64,000 bases of DNA from assembly GCF_037975245.1 (NCBI RefSeq), contig NC_092578.1, positions 2,367,001 through 2,431,000 of the forward strand. Direction: 5' to 3'. The position numbers and the translations under genes were made by a program. The DNA is from Apostichopus japonicus (Eukaryota > Echinodermata > Holothuroidea > Aspidochirotida > Stichopodidae). Under the pieces are notes generated by a model. The model was given only the letters and a program-made list of their open reading frames with translations. It ran no database searches and had not been told where the DNA came from. Below are positions 24,067 through 37,566 of the stretch, piece by piece; position 1 is the stretch's first letter; each line of letters starts with the position of its first letter.

Positions 24067-27000
24067 GGTTAGAATGACAATGATCGCTCTTGTTCAAACT
24101 TCAACTTTTACTGCTTCTCTCAGAGAATTTCTTCCTCTCTTTGACATTTTTATTGTCTTGTTGAACACTCGTCAATAAATCTGGGAATAATTAGGAAACT
24201 CAGAACTGCATAGAAAAACTTTAAACTAGAAGAAAAATGTGAGCAATTTTAAGCTTTCTAAATCCTGAGAACACTACTTATGACCTTTCAGGCAATAAGT
24301 ATTTAGCAGTACTCTAAATACATATCTTTAACTATTATTTTATACTTCCCATTAATCTGTGAGGTTTTGGAATAAAAGTGTATAAATGCAAGCTTATTAG
24401 ATATTCCCTGTTAAGTAATGTTTTCTTGTTTAAAAGCAGTGTTTTGAGGTAATTATTTTAATCACTTTTTTGATGCTGTGTGATACTTATATCCCATTAA
24501 GATGTAGGTCATAATAAACAGTCAATATCCATTTCAAATAATATGGAAAGAGTCCAAAAGATTGGAATTTTCTGTCTTTTTTACTAATGATTATTACTAA
24601 CATTATAATGTGTCAGAACTACAAATACTCAGGAATTAATTCATTCATTCATTAAATATTTTATTAATCTCATTAGTTTCATTAATCTTCTGTTGTTGAA
24701 ATAAACTTTGCAACCAAATTTAGTTCAAAAGCTGCTTTAAAAGAAATTTGGAATATAACAAAACGTGCAAATGTTTTATCATTTTATCAAGAATGCTGAG
24801 CTAGCAGTTAATTCAATGCAGGGTTATTTATAATTGCTTGTTAGTAACCTCAACATTCTTTTAGGAGGTAACAAAAACCTCAAAGGAATACACAAAATGG
24901 CCAAAATATGTATTTATCAGAGCTTAAACTAATGGTACTGCTGGTAAACCACAGGGTGTTGGCATTACAAAGCAAACGTGTACTTACTTAACTGTTGAAC
25001 TATTATCCCTAAGTTTGTAAGTTATTCCATGAAAATAGGAAGTTGAAAGGCCAGTGAAGGCCACAGGGTATTAGCTCGCTGTTTTCTTGTCATTCATGCA
25101 GGGAACGGTTGACCATTATTTGAATTCCAATTTCATATATTGAACCATCTTTTACAAAACTATTTATTTTTTGGCTAACCTATATGTATGTTTTGGTTAG
25201 CTATAAAGTAATCAAAATAATATTTGGCTGTTTGATTTATGTTTGTAGATACCTGTATAATTAACGTGATTACTTTCAGCTGTTTGTTGTGGTTGGCTTG
25301 GAGTGTGTCCTAGTTATAAGTTTCAGACAGCCTAGAAACTACTTCATCTGTTTTTGTTGGTAGGGGGTGCTCTATTGCATATGTCTGTCATTTGTCAGAT
25401 GTAGTAATATCCTTTCTCCCTCCCTCCCCTTTCCTATTCTCCCTTCCACCTCCCCCGTCCCCTCCCCCTCCCCCCATGTCTATTAACTCACCACCCTTAC
25501 TCTCAGTTGAGCAGTGCCATAAAATAACTTTGTTTCAGAGGCTTGTGTTCTTTAAGAAAGTTCTCTTTGGAACGAGTTCACTAAATAATGGTAGATATGA
25601 AAGAGTTTACAATAGAAATTGAGATCATCAAAACATCTCACAACATCTGTTAGAAATAGCCTCTGTATTTACAGTTGCACTTGACTTTTGTTGATGGGTT
25701 TCCCATCCAGACTTGACCTTCTCGATAAATAGTGATGAAACTCTGAGTAAACTTTCATCTTGCCACCACGTCCACAGTGATATTTGAACCAACTAATCCT
25801 TCCTACCCCATCAATAGGATAAAGTGATTTAGAGTTTTGACCTCTGCTGACCGACTGATACGGCCGCTAATCAAAGAACCGCTAATCAAAGAACGGTAGC
25901 CAGCAACGAAAGGTTACTCCTTGAACAAAACATAAAGCTTCTTGTTTAGTTACAATAGCAACTCTTTTAACTCTCTTTATAGTTTAAAACTCCAATTGAA
26001 ATAGCCTCAGAAATACAAGTACACATTCGGTGGACCCACGAGCATGTTTCATTTGCCGTAGACATGTGATCTTGCGCTGTTTCCAAGAATGCTGTTGTCA
26101 TTCAGAGGAACTTTGTGCAACAAGGAGAGTGAGCTTTGCCCTCTATGTCTTTAGCTTGTTATCATATTTATAATAAAAACCATGAAAGTAGCTGCTTGTT
26201 TCAAGATCATTTCAATAATCATAAAGTTTCAAAGATATGCAGGCAGTTGAAAATGAAACAAATATCTATTTGTAATGAGTAAAGAAATTACAAAATCTCT
26301 TCTTCATTTAGACCTGAAAAAGCCACTTTATCTCATCTGGAAACAACACTATATAAGCATCGAAAATGTAAAATATAAGATCAATTGGCATTTGTCTATG
26401 GTATTCATTTCAATACAAGAGGTAGTGTATACCCAAAGATTTGAGATTGCCTTAGGATATTTTAACTATTTATTACAAGAACTATATTACATGAAAAAGA
26501 AAGGTAAAAAAAAAAAAAAAATATGTTTGCCTCTCACCTTGTCAAGAAGCGGAGAAATGTTTTTTAAAATTTGAGCAGTCTCTATCTCCTCGCCCCAAAA
26601 TTTGGTCGGTCTTCATGCCGTTCCTGTACTGTATATTTACACAGAGTGTGAATGTGTGTCCAAATTGCTAGCGTGACCTTAGCATTATCTGTCCTTATCT
26701 TTGCTCTCCCCATGTAGGTTTTGACAAGAACTGTAAACTGCCAACCGTATTCGGTTTCAAATATTTTTGATTTCCGTGGACATGTACGTCAAACAAACAA
26801 GCAAAAAAAGCCACCGAGCTAGAACTACGGAACAAAAGCTCTTATACGAATAATACTCAAGTTTATCATACCCTACTAGGTGTCACGGCAAGAACCTTGC
26901 AAAAGTCAAAATTGTTTTCGTGGGGACCCCGTGTGGAAAGTAGGACGGTTTATTCGAATGGTATGACACGCAGAACGTATAATCAATCTGTGCACAGCAG

Positions 27001-27462
27001 ATCGCCCGCTAGCGTAAAGACGGTTGGACAGGTAAATGTTCAAAGTGGCTGGCTGTAACGTACAAGGTATGCATGACTGACAGGTACATGGCCAACGTAT
27101 TATTCTAAGACCAGTCACTACATTTATAAAAACTTTTATTCTCCAAGGGCATATGAGAAACAAAACAAAATAACATTCAATACAGATGCCTGTAATTTTC
27201 TCGGTCCTTCCCCCCTCCCTCCCCCCTTACGAAATAAGGAAAGCCGTACTGCCTTGCCAAAAATAACAAAGAAACAATATCGTTTTTAAGGTATTGTCCG
27301 AAATATTATGTATGTGGGTTGAGAAGAAATGTCGTCATCTGTAATGACGACAACGGACTCATGGGAGTTGAAAGCGATGGCTTAAATTAATAAATGATAA
27401 ACATTGCCAATAGCCTTAGAATAAAGAACTTATACCAAAATAGAGGTGGGTAAAAAACTTAC

Positions 27463-27525
27463 AGTTTGGTTGTACTGGAAGCGGTAGTCGTTTGTTTCGC
27501 TCTTGAAACCCCGTCAATGAACTGC
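27463..27525 (-). other. probable non-coding first exon of the P450 gene
   Basis: On the minus strand the sequence downstream of a TATA box runs to a good donor, AAACT|GTAAGT (GT at 27462-27461). It has no ATG. If spliced to the acceptor at 18459 it supplies an in-frame stop (TGA) upstream of MLITAS, which agrees with translation starting in the next exon. The TSS is placed by TATA spacing only (about 27525). TATA and GTAAGT both occur by chance in AT-rich DNA, so the link to the P450 is inference. Confidence 0.4.
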
Positions 27526-27546
27526 CTGTTTGCTTGTTCACAAGGT

Positions 27547-27555
27547 CTTTATATA
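27547..27555 (-). promoter_or_regulatory. TATA box of probable P450 promoter
   Basis: TATATAAAG on the minus strand, about 30 bp before the proposed start. Just upstream lies an E-box CAGGTG (27568-27573), an AGGTCAAAG nuclear-receptor-type half site near 27777 (plus strand) and an inverted CCAAT (27832-27836). These elements are motif matches only; none proves regulation by a receptor. Confidence 0.4.
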
Positions 27556-30336
27556 CTTCACACAGTTCAGGTGACACCACAAGTACTGTAGGCAACTAAT
27601 ACCTTTTTGTTCCATTTACTTTTGAAAATGATCCATATTCTCGGCCCCATTGTGTAACTATCTAAGAAAATTAGCATGACCAAGTTGTCACACTCTTACT
27701 TAGCTGCTTTACCTTTACTACTGGAGCTGCCAAAAAATATATTCCTCAGGCTCCTCCCACCAATTGTAACAGAAGTAGGTCAAAGTATGCCATAAAGCCT
27801 AATTCCAAACCTAGATCAAGCTAGCCCTGTGATTGGTTAGAAATTAAATGGCCTATGAATATTCAGATCATAGTATAGTAAGACTATCTGTGTAGTAAGT
27901 AGTAGTAGTTGTAGTAGTAGAGTTTTGTGATCATATAGAAGTGGCAGCAGAAATCTTTGATGTTTACATTTCGTCTTTATCGAGTGCTTGTAGGGTGGTT
28001 GACTCCTATCATTTTTTGGTAGAACTAGTAAAAAAGAGAGCTGCTTAAAGCAAACACAAAAATGCCATTTTTCAAATTTACTTTGCATTCCGCTTTTTTT
28101 GGGGGGATGTTGTGGTGAGTCTCGTTCAGTTTGTTTTGCTCTGTAATTGTGATTGTATAGAGAACTCATTTTGATGAAAGGTTGTAAAATGTAGTACTAT
28201 AGGATGAGATGTTTTTTAGTAAGTGATTGACGATTCGGTGGAAATATCATGACAGTTTGCGATTTAATTAAGTACAGATTATATAGCAAAATGGATGAAA
28301 TTTCAATGTTATTTGGTTGGTGCTTTGCATAAAGGAAGTGACTATTGCATTGTAATTATGTATTATATTTTAAAAAGTTTATTGCTTGGAAAAATCTTGT
28401 TGATATTAAAAGTGAAATTCCAAAGTTTCCGTTGGGACTATGTAAATATGACTTAAGCAAACCAACAAGTGACTGTAATTTAAGTCAACTGTGACCTTCC
28501 TTTAGGTAAATTATTATCATAGAATGGATAACACCTAATTTTTCAAATGCTAGATAATTAACCATGTATGAAAGCTGGAATGCTGGAACCTTGATGTTTC
28601 GCCACAATACACCGTTGAAGCGCACAGCATATTCAATATCTCGAAATTCATAACCGACTTTTTTCACAAGCTACATGGCATATGGACATCTAACAACAGC
28701 AGACCTTGAAGAACTTGGTTTAATTATTCTCAATTTTTTTTTTACAACACTCTGAATATTAAAGGCATTGCTTGAAAGTTCAGTAGGTCATTTTAATAGT
28801 GTGGTACAGATGCATATTGATGAATAATGATACACTGGGGTAATATTAAATCTCCAAGTGTAAAAGGTTCCGTCTGTGAAGAATATAAATAGGAAGGGAT
28901 TATCTTTCAGTTGACTGAATATTATATATTGTTTATGTAAATATGCAGATCTGTATATAGATGGGGCTGTTGACCCTTTGATTCTGCAGTGGTTCAGTGA
29001 GTATGGTAAATTTGGTGCCATATCTGTGAAAAATCATGGTTTTATTAAATGTGAACAACAAGAGATAATAAGTATGTAAGGGCTGAAGTAAAAATTATAG
29101 AGATCATTTGAATTGGTTATAAAAAACAGAAAAAAAACTCTAGGGGTCTTGATGAGACTGGATATTTGGATTCCCTTTAGTAAAAGCTCTTAACATTAAC
29201 GAATGACAATCAGTAAATTATACAATTCGGTGGAAAAAAAAATGTCCATATCAAATACCCCAGCCTATAATTACTCTGAAATTTATAATGATATCCATTG
29301 TATGTAAATATCATAAAAGAATTAAACTTTATACTAGGATTGATTTGTGAAGGGGAAAAAAAATTGTTAGCTTTTACCATTTGAAAAAAAAATGGCATTA
29401 TCTTTATATAATGTGTATATTTGAATAACTTTTTCCTTTGCCAAAATAATAAAACAAATAAATAAATAAACATAAGGCCAGGAGCTATCAATCATGTGGC
29501 AAAGTACTTCTAGCTGGAGGGTACGTGCATTCTCTCCCTAAAAGGTGTCCATCATCGACTCAGTTTTGGAGGACACGTTTAAAGGATCATATAATGGTAA
29601 GAACGGCCTTTCTTTGCTGATAATGACCTTCTGCGTTCCCATTCGCAGACTCGATCAAAGTACAAGGTCAGGTGGTTGAATGGGAATATTTTGATTTTGG
29701 TTAAAATTTGACTGAAATTTCACATTCAGTGATATTTCATCACACCCGTGTATAGTACATCAGATTTCGGTCAGTCGATAAAACTGCAGACAAATTCATG
29801 AATATGGAATAGAGCTGGTATTCGATTTAAACTTTGGATGTACTTTCACTTTTAGATAGAAATATACTTGAGCATTAAAAGAGTGGAATTGTAACTGTTT
29901 GCTGCATGCATATATAGCTTTCACAACAGTCATGAAAACAAGAAGAAAAAAAAACCTAGAAACAAAATTTGAGTTATAATTTGCTCTTTGTTTCAAAGTT
30001 GAGAAAAATTTAAAAAAAAACCTGTAAAATTCAGATATTGTCCAAGGGTTAATAGTACCACAAAGTAAAGAAAACTCAAAACTGGTTTAAATGAGTATAT
30101 AGATCAATAGACCCAAGGAGCTACTGTTTTAGTGGTTTATAAGTTCATACAGGTCCAACCATGTGGTTAGGTCATAGATGATGAACCAACTCCAGGTCAA
30201 ACAAGGGGAGCATTGTTAGGTGAGGTTCAAAGAAGACTAATAACAATGTAAATGATGGACAAACTGACAAACCAACAGAATGCCTATTTCTTTTACTTAC
30301 TCTAGTTCACTTCCTATTATAACAGAGAACATTTTA

Positions 30337-30490
30337 CCATTGTATTCCCCTACCCCTTACCCAACCCCTTACCCAACCCCTTACCCTACTCCTTACCCAA
30401 CCCCTTACTCTTTACCTACCCCTTACTCTACCCTTTATCTACCCCTTACCCTACCCTTACCCCATCCCTTACCCCTTCTCCTTACCCTAG
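30337..30490. repeat. C-rich CCCTTACCC-type tandem array
   Basis: Irregular repeats of the type CCCCTTACCCAA, CCCCTTACCCTA and CCCCTTACTC over about 150 bp. The period of the better copies is about 12 bp. It resembles but does not equal the CCCTAA telomere repeat of deuterostomes. The minus strand has many G3-4 runs. Confidence 0.85.
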
Positions 30491-31971
30491 TGAACTCCTA
30501 TTTCCAGATCTTGAAGCCATCTCTCAAATGATATAGTCATACAATTTACACTAAAATAGGTCACAAATTCAATTGGATCGCAGAAACAATTAATGATGAA
30601 GTCAAATTTTCAAGGGCAGCTGTGAGGTGTCACATTATTCTAGCATGGTGTTTATGATTGCTTTTATTAATTAATAGAAGTACGCCTATTTTTTTCATGC
30701 CTTAAAAATATTGATAGAGTCAACTGGATAATTGAATAAGGGATATAACTAGTAAACATCAATGAACACAGCTTCAAGTTGTAAAAGTAGTTTGATCTTT
30801 GAAGATCTTTTCTGCAAAATAGTAGCAATTTTTAATATGTTAATAGGGGAAGTACATCTGTATACACCACCATATTATTGCAGATGAAGTATGGTTAGAT
30901 ATGGTGCTATCTTTTTTCTATTCCGGAGGTAACTTCTGTGCCAATATTTCACCCATATATTGGTAATGGTAAAATTTGTTAAATTATTCATCAAATATAG
31001 TGCTGGGTAAGAAATGCTTAAAAATACCATTTGTGCTGGGCGGGCAGCATTCAGAACTGCCAGGCTCAGCCGCCCAGCGTGAGCACATCCCAGCTAGGGA
31101 AGTGGTGAGATGTAGGTACATTGAGTTGGCTAAATAAATGAAGTGCCAAGAACTTCCTGCTAGAACTAAGTAATCAATTAATATAGACAGTCTAATTAAT
31201 ATTAACAGATGATTGGAAACAAAAAATTTTCACTTTGAGAAGCATTTGTTGAATGACATGTTCAAAGCAATAGAGAGAAAATAAAAAGTGAACTCTAGTT
31301 AACCTATTTGAAATATAAAAAAAAAATAATATCATAACAACCTTGGTTGGTATAAGTGTTTTCCTTGGGAGGTGCAGATGTAATCTAGTTGATGCAAGGT
31401 CTCTTTGGCTTGTGAAACATGAAAGGTATCTGGGGTAGTGTATCACACGTGAAGCAGATGGTTCATTAAGTACATTGAGGTGTTGGGTGCAGTGACAGCA
31501 TTAGCCACCTCATAACCAGCCAAGTGTTATTCTTGAGTTATATATGATGAGGTGACATTGACCTTGTGATTCTGGTCACATTGAGAGTGGGAGGGAGTGG
31601 ATGCTAAATTATGGAACCTATTTTATCCATTTATCCTGTAAGGAATAAAAAATGGGCTCGTAGCCAAGGAAACACTTGCCCTGTGACTGGTTTTCTGTGC
31701 AGATTATAAAAAAAAATCCCTTTTCTTTTCATATGTGAATTATTATAATGGTATTGAGAAGACCTAATTTTTCAAAGACTTTTGAGAGAAGTTCCTTCCT
31801 GTCTTAATGGTTTCTTTATAAAGATATGCCTTTGAGATGTTTTGTTTTTTTTCCCTTTTTTTCTGAGTCCGTATAGTAACACAGTGTGACAAGTTTGCTT
31901 GCTGTATGAACTGCAGTTTAATTATAAAGAATTGCAGTGGGCTAATTTTCTAGATGTATGGTTTGGAGGCT

Positions 31972-32018
31972 AGGGGAGGGGGAAGGGGAGGGGGAGGGGG
32001 AAGGGGAGGGGGAAGGGA
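31972..32018. repeat. G-rich tract (GGGGAGGGGGA type)
   Basis: Runs of 4-5 G separated by A or AA. The plus strand satisfies the usual G-quadruplex pattern several times over. Confidence 0.85.
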
Positions 32019-35000
32019 TGAGGTAGGAGTGGTACAGAGAGGGATATTCCTAAGTTGATATTGGATCTGCTACTCTCTCTACACTTTGTTTATCTGGCTA
32101 CCTGTTAGAAGGAAACCTAATATTTCACTGTGTACACTTTATACACTATATTAGGCATTGTTTTATGCTTCTGTTGCCATCACATCTTTCTTCAAAAAAC
32201 CCACCCCCCCTCCAAACAGCAAGTACAAGAAAATCAAAGACGATTAATAGAAATGGTAAAAATATATGGCTACATTCCCCCCCCCCCCAACCTCGCCCCA
32301 CATTCAGATTCAGTTGTGGACCTTTCTCACTCTTCATATATCCCTATAGAAATGCCAGTTAAAACTTTGGGATGATTGTTCTTCTTTCTTTTTTGGCTGT
32401 ATGTTACATTAGTACAAGTTAAAGGCAATACTCTCTTTTCTGTGCCACATTCAAGTCTTTTCTTTTCCCAGGGAACCTTTCATCCATTATCTAAAATAGA
32501 TCCTCTTTTTGCAAAAGTATAAATAAATCTCTTTTTTTTGTAACAATAACCTTCAAAATGATATATCTGCTTACAAACCATTTTTGACAAGATAGTAAAT
32601 TCAGTAAGTGGGGAGAAAGATTTATTGATAGTATATGTACCAAGGCATAGATCAGGAAAACATCATCAATGTGACTCTATGATCTACTAAGTTCTGCTAT
32701 AGCCTGTACTACTGACCCATTAGTCTATACTAGGAGATGTCTTCATCCATTTATCTCATGGCCTCTTTATCAGTTCTTGGGGGGGGGGGGGGGTCAATGT
32801 GAGCTGAAAATAACTAGATCTACTAGCAAGGAAGGATACATGAAGAGGAGGCAAGGATTATAGCTGGCCAGCTGTTTGCAGAAAATGGGTCAGTTTGGGC
32901 TCCTCCTGTCCTTGAAGGGTTCCAATCAATAAGCAGCTGGGTTCTGTTTGATCATTCCTGCTATATATAAGTGTACTTGAATTCAAAAAATAATATTTAG
33001 AATGTTGTTTTAATGGGTCAAAACATAGATAAAGGATGAGTCCAGATTCAAGAAAATAATATCTTTTGAACAATTGGTTTATTGAACCATAGTAAAAATG
33101 GTCACCCTAGTCAAACACAAGTGACATACATGTGTGTGCTCAGTCCCAAGTTTGACATAGTCTACTGGGCCTAGGTATCATCTGAGCTGTGTTTTATGGT
33201 TTGACGAATTAGACCGACATTTGGTTTTTGAAAAGTAATGGACTGATAGAATAATTGTTTCAATATGTATGGTGACACTCATGCTGCTATCTGTTCTGTG
33301 CTGTCTCGGTTAATTCTGCAGATAGGGCTATATGTAGATGAAAATATGACTGGATGCAGTCTTGAGGCACACTAAGACACAATAACACAGCATGAAAGAT
33401 AATTTAGATTTTAAGTCTAGAGTAGAAACATAGGATTTATTCTCTCACTGTCAAAAAGAACCATCTTTAACTTCTCAGCTTTGTTTAAAATGAGGTTTTA
33501 TGAAGTACGTTGATGTTTGTAGTGAAAACTAATGGACTTTGTAGAGTAGTTTTATCATGTAGCTATATCCAACTATATATTTTTGAGTGCATGGGCAGAA
33601 CTGTTACCATGGCAACACAAGCAGCTGATAGTACAAAGTATCAATATATCCCTAAAGAATACTAAATAAATACTAAGTGAATTATTGATTAATAATTTGT
33701 TAAGTAGTTAAGTTTTAATTAGTCGATGGTGACAACAAAAGGATAGATGCGATAGCAAGAATATGTATCTTTAACCTGTCTGAGGCAGTCTGTGTTCACT
33801 ATTCCAGTGAAACCAATGAAATAATTTCAGTGAAAATTTCATTAAAAAGCAAACAAATTTAAGCAAGATATTGTTTGTTCTGTAGACCTGGCACAAAGCA
33901 ATTCTCAGTTCATACACAACTTGAAAGAAACCATTCTTCCATCCTCTTGTTTTAATCTCAAAAATAACTTAAAATACCACTTAAGATTAACATTCCATCT
34001 GCATGTGAGAACAAAACCCCTATAAAATCCACCCTTATTTGTAACCAAAGATATTTGCTATTCCAAAAGCAACTCTCTGCTTTAACCTATGATTCTGTTT
34101 ATATGCATATCATAATGTCTTCTTGCTCATTAGCAATTACCAATCAAAATATACCCCACTGACCCAGTGACCTCTTCGATCAGGTCCTAGTCTAGGCAGA
34201 AAGAATATTGGGGTGGCTGTGGTCTCTTTTCCTTAACAGTTGACATTGGCAAACTGCTTTTAATGTCACCACATGTTTGTGAACAAAATCTCAATGAACA
34301 ATTCTTTTCAATTCTTTCTTTTCATTGTTTTTCCTTTGTTTGTATGTTTGTTTATTTGTAGCTCTTCTCAGATATTACTCAAGGTTGTCATTGTCTTAGC
34401 TGTTCTTTGTACCTCTCTCATTGTTACCGTGGTGATCTTGTCACCAGCCCAGGGAGCACATAGGGAGTAAACCACTCTCTTAGGAGAGCAGTTTCCTGTT
34501 CCAGTTAGTTTTCCTTTTAGCCTTGATTAGTCCTGACAGGTTAGCTTGAACTTACGCAAAAGTGACCTGGTTTTCTCTCCTTATGTTCTGCTCATATCAA
34601 TACAGCTGGCATGTTACCTCCCAACTTGACTAGGTGGAGGAGGCAATACCCATCTGTGATGTGACCTGTCCTACTTTTTTATCTTGACACCCATGTGTAA
34701 CGAGATGGTGCAAGCCATTCCTTATTAATGGTCACTCTCACCCCTCTGTAGGGCTAATTCCCTGGGCAGAGGAATGTTAGGAGATGGTATAGAGTTACCC
34801 TTTAACAACTGGAATCCTGAAACAGACCTATTAGCAGAGGAGATTTAGGATCAAACAAACTTAGTTGGTATCATCCATTTTCCAGTGACTTTCTGTTATG
34901 AAATTTCAATCTGAGCTTGCTGCAGTGGAAGGTCAAAGCCCCGCAACCCAGCAAGGGTTCGCACAAGCTAGTCAAAAAGAGTTTATCAACAAAAAAAAAA

Positions 35001-36140
35001 TGCATCATGTTTCTGGAAAGTGTGAGACAGATGTCGTCGAAATGATTATTATTAAGATGACTCTGAACATGGGAAGACTATACAGTATAAGATTCGAGAG
35101 CATAATCTCAATTTATGACAATATTGGTCATCTGCGCTGGGTGCAAACCGACCCTACAAACCCCATTCACCAGGAAATCGAAAGAATGTTTGGATTATTT
35201 AAGCCAATTATAAGCATCGGAAAAGTATGCCAGGTCACATGCTTTGTCTATGGTATTCCAATTTGGGTGACGAAAATAGGTTGTATTTTTGGGAGCTTTT
35301 TGGCCAAATTTCATTCGTTTTCTCTTCTTTTTTACCTGCAGTAGATCCAGTGGAAATGGTTATTAAACACACATACATTTAGCCAACATACAGGAGTTAA
35401 TACAGGTTTAAGTTTAGGATGTAGCTGAGGTTAAGAATATTAGTTTTGCTCCCTTGACCAAAGGAAAAAGGAGGGTAGGGGGGGGGGGGTTGAACGGATG
35501 GAGGCAGTTTTGGGATGGAGCTGACACTGCTCTTTGAACAAATTTTCATGAACTTTAAGAATATTATTACTAGCGTTATTTTAATCTACGTCCATGGTCA
35601 TGTTTTCCCTTCTATACTGATTAAGAGAGGGGCAGTTGGGGAGGGATAGGGGTGTATTTGGATCAGTTCTGGAAATTGATTACAAACCAAAAAAAGACTT
35701 TCCTTGGTTATCACAGAGAATGGAGACATCTTTGAGTTATTGTTATGATAACAAAATGGAAGATTCTACTGTAGGCAAGTCAGCTCTACAAGTTGAGCCA
35801 AATCCTTTTGATAATTTACCTCTGTAGGTTACCATTGTGGATTTTTTATACTCAAAGTTTTGCAGTCACTTTGAAAATCAATTCTCACTCTGTCATGCTA
35901 TACAGAAACAATTTGCTTTTACGTGACTTTGATGCCAAAACAAAGAAGAAGTTCTCCGATGACCTATAAATTGACAGAAATTTGCAGTGTTTCAAAATGT
36001 TTACCTCTAATTTATGGATAGCATATTATTAGTAAGTAAGTCTAAGTGGCCCACAGACGAACCCAGTCTGCAGGCTGTTGATTCATACACTGTAAAGGTT
36101 TTTGCCCTAGTTTTGGTTGACTCTTGAGACTTTGGAGTAT

Positions 36141-36277
36141 CCAATAGGACACGCCTAGTCGTAAGTTATACCCCTAGCGAGGGAGAAGGACTATGCCGCT
36201 CCTAATCACAATCAGGTCATTCCTTCTGTCATCGCCACCCACCGCACACCACCGGCTCATGTCCGCTCTCTTCGTAG
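36141..36277 (+). other. candidate CCAAT promoter and 5' exon
   Basis: A CpG-richer island. CCAAT at 36141-36145 is followed by a possible donor GTAAGT at 36161, then GC-rich sequence to an ATG (36259-36261) with the short reading MSALFV running into TTCGTAG|GTAAGC (GT at 36278-36279). The ATG context is poor. This could be the first exon of an unidentified plus-strand gene; it is not shown to belong to SMARCD. Confidence 0.25.
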
Positions 36278-37503
36278 GTAAGCTTGCATCAGTTGCTTTT
36301 TAAAAGGATTTGTTTTTAACATGGCGATTTTTTTAATCGACATCCTTGGTTACATCGTCTAAAATAGCCCTCTTTTTGTGGGGGGGGCTTTTGCATCAAA
36401 TTAAATGAACACTTTTATCGGCACGTATCAAAGTTTGATAGAAACCTTAGCAAAATTTCTTCCTCTGTTGATCTTTCGGCTAACGAGAAGCGTTGTTTCC
36501 TAAGGTTTGCTTGCAAACACCTGTCATTAGCAATAAGAATTTAGTTTTAGATCTGTTTAATTGTTTGTGATGGGTGTACCATGGTTACGTTTCTCATTAG
36601 ATGTTACTACAAGGACTCAAACCTACCTCATTTCCACAAGTTTTCTTTCGACTTTGTAAAAAAAACTTTGCTATTTTACAGTTTTCTAGCCTCGGAAGTG
36701 TCCTTGACTCTTGTGTTGATAGTTAAGCTGATCAACTGCGAACTCCACTGCTCATTCTGACTAGTTTGGTCAATATGCCAGAAGGGTATTTCTCCGCACA
36801 AAAGAGTTTTCAAAACTGGTACAGGCTGTTTGTGTATGCTATTGTGCGACTTGTTTATCTGTTATTACAATGGTGCCAGGATTTTCTTTGTGATAATGTA
36901 AGTTTTTTTAGGTCGTTTGGCATAGATTATAAATTAAAAAGGGTTAAAAAAAAAAAAAACCTTTAATATGAGAAGTTTATAGCGATGGAATAAAAAAAGA
37001 ATAAAAAATTCACGAGATATTACTCACGGCACACTTAAATTGTTTGAGGAACTGACAAACCCATAGGACTGTTAAAACTGTTTTGACTCGTTAAGGTAAA
37101 AAGGACAAGTTTGGGTTATTCAAAGGTAATTTATTTACGCTCTAATATCTCTTTTAACAGTTAACAAAGTCGAAGCACAAAAGCAAGAAATACCATTACA
37201 CAACCTTGATTTTTTTAGAATTTTATTTTTTCCTTCTCTCTTTTTTGACTTAATTTTATGATAATATTACCAAGAAACTCACAACCCGCAAAACTGAGTA
37301 GCTAAACCTTGATATAAGGTCATGATCAATGCGCTGCAGGTTACATCGGTGATGGAAGCTCTGCCAAATTTGTGTATTTGTTTACCAATGTTACTCCCTC
37401 GAATCTTTCTTCATCAACACCCACCCGCCTCACAAAGTCATCATGTTCAATTGCAAACATTGTCAGGTTATAACAATAAACTACAATAGCAACAAACTTC
37501 ATA

Positions 37504-37566
37504 AGGGGGAGGGGATAGGGGAGGGGAATTGGGGAGGGGATTGGGGAGGGGGAAGTGGGGGAAGGG
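37504..37566. repeat. G-rich tract (GGGGAGGGGATT type)
   Basis: Runs of 4-5 G separated by A, ATA, AATT or ATT over about 63 bp, with partial periodicity. A strong G-quadruplex candidate on the plus strand. Confidence 0.85.

Larger units (their letters stand above)
18459..27462 (-). other. probable 9-kb first intron of the P450 gene
   Basis: Bounded on the coding side by a clear acceptor before 18458 and, if the proposed first exon is right, by GTAAGT at 27462-27457. It contains an AC and a CT microsatellite, the 51-bp minisatellite, C12A8 (24047-24066), a C/T-rich tract at 25415-25478 and a direct 15-bp duplication near 25865-25895. A small GC-richer patch at 22860-23040 could be another 5' exon. 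No protein-like open frame was seen. Confidence 0.5.

Noticed and set aside
34898-35344. 148-codon open frame on plus
   Set aside because: No domain, no splice-site logic and AT-rich random-looking composition; an open frame of this length is not surprising in 64 kb.
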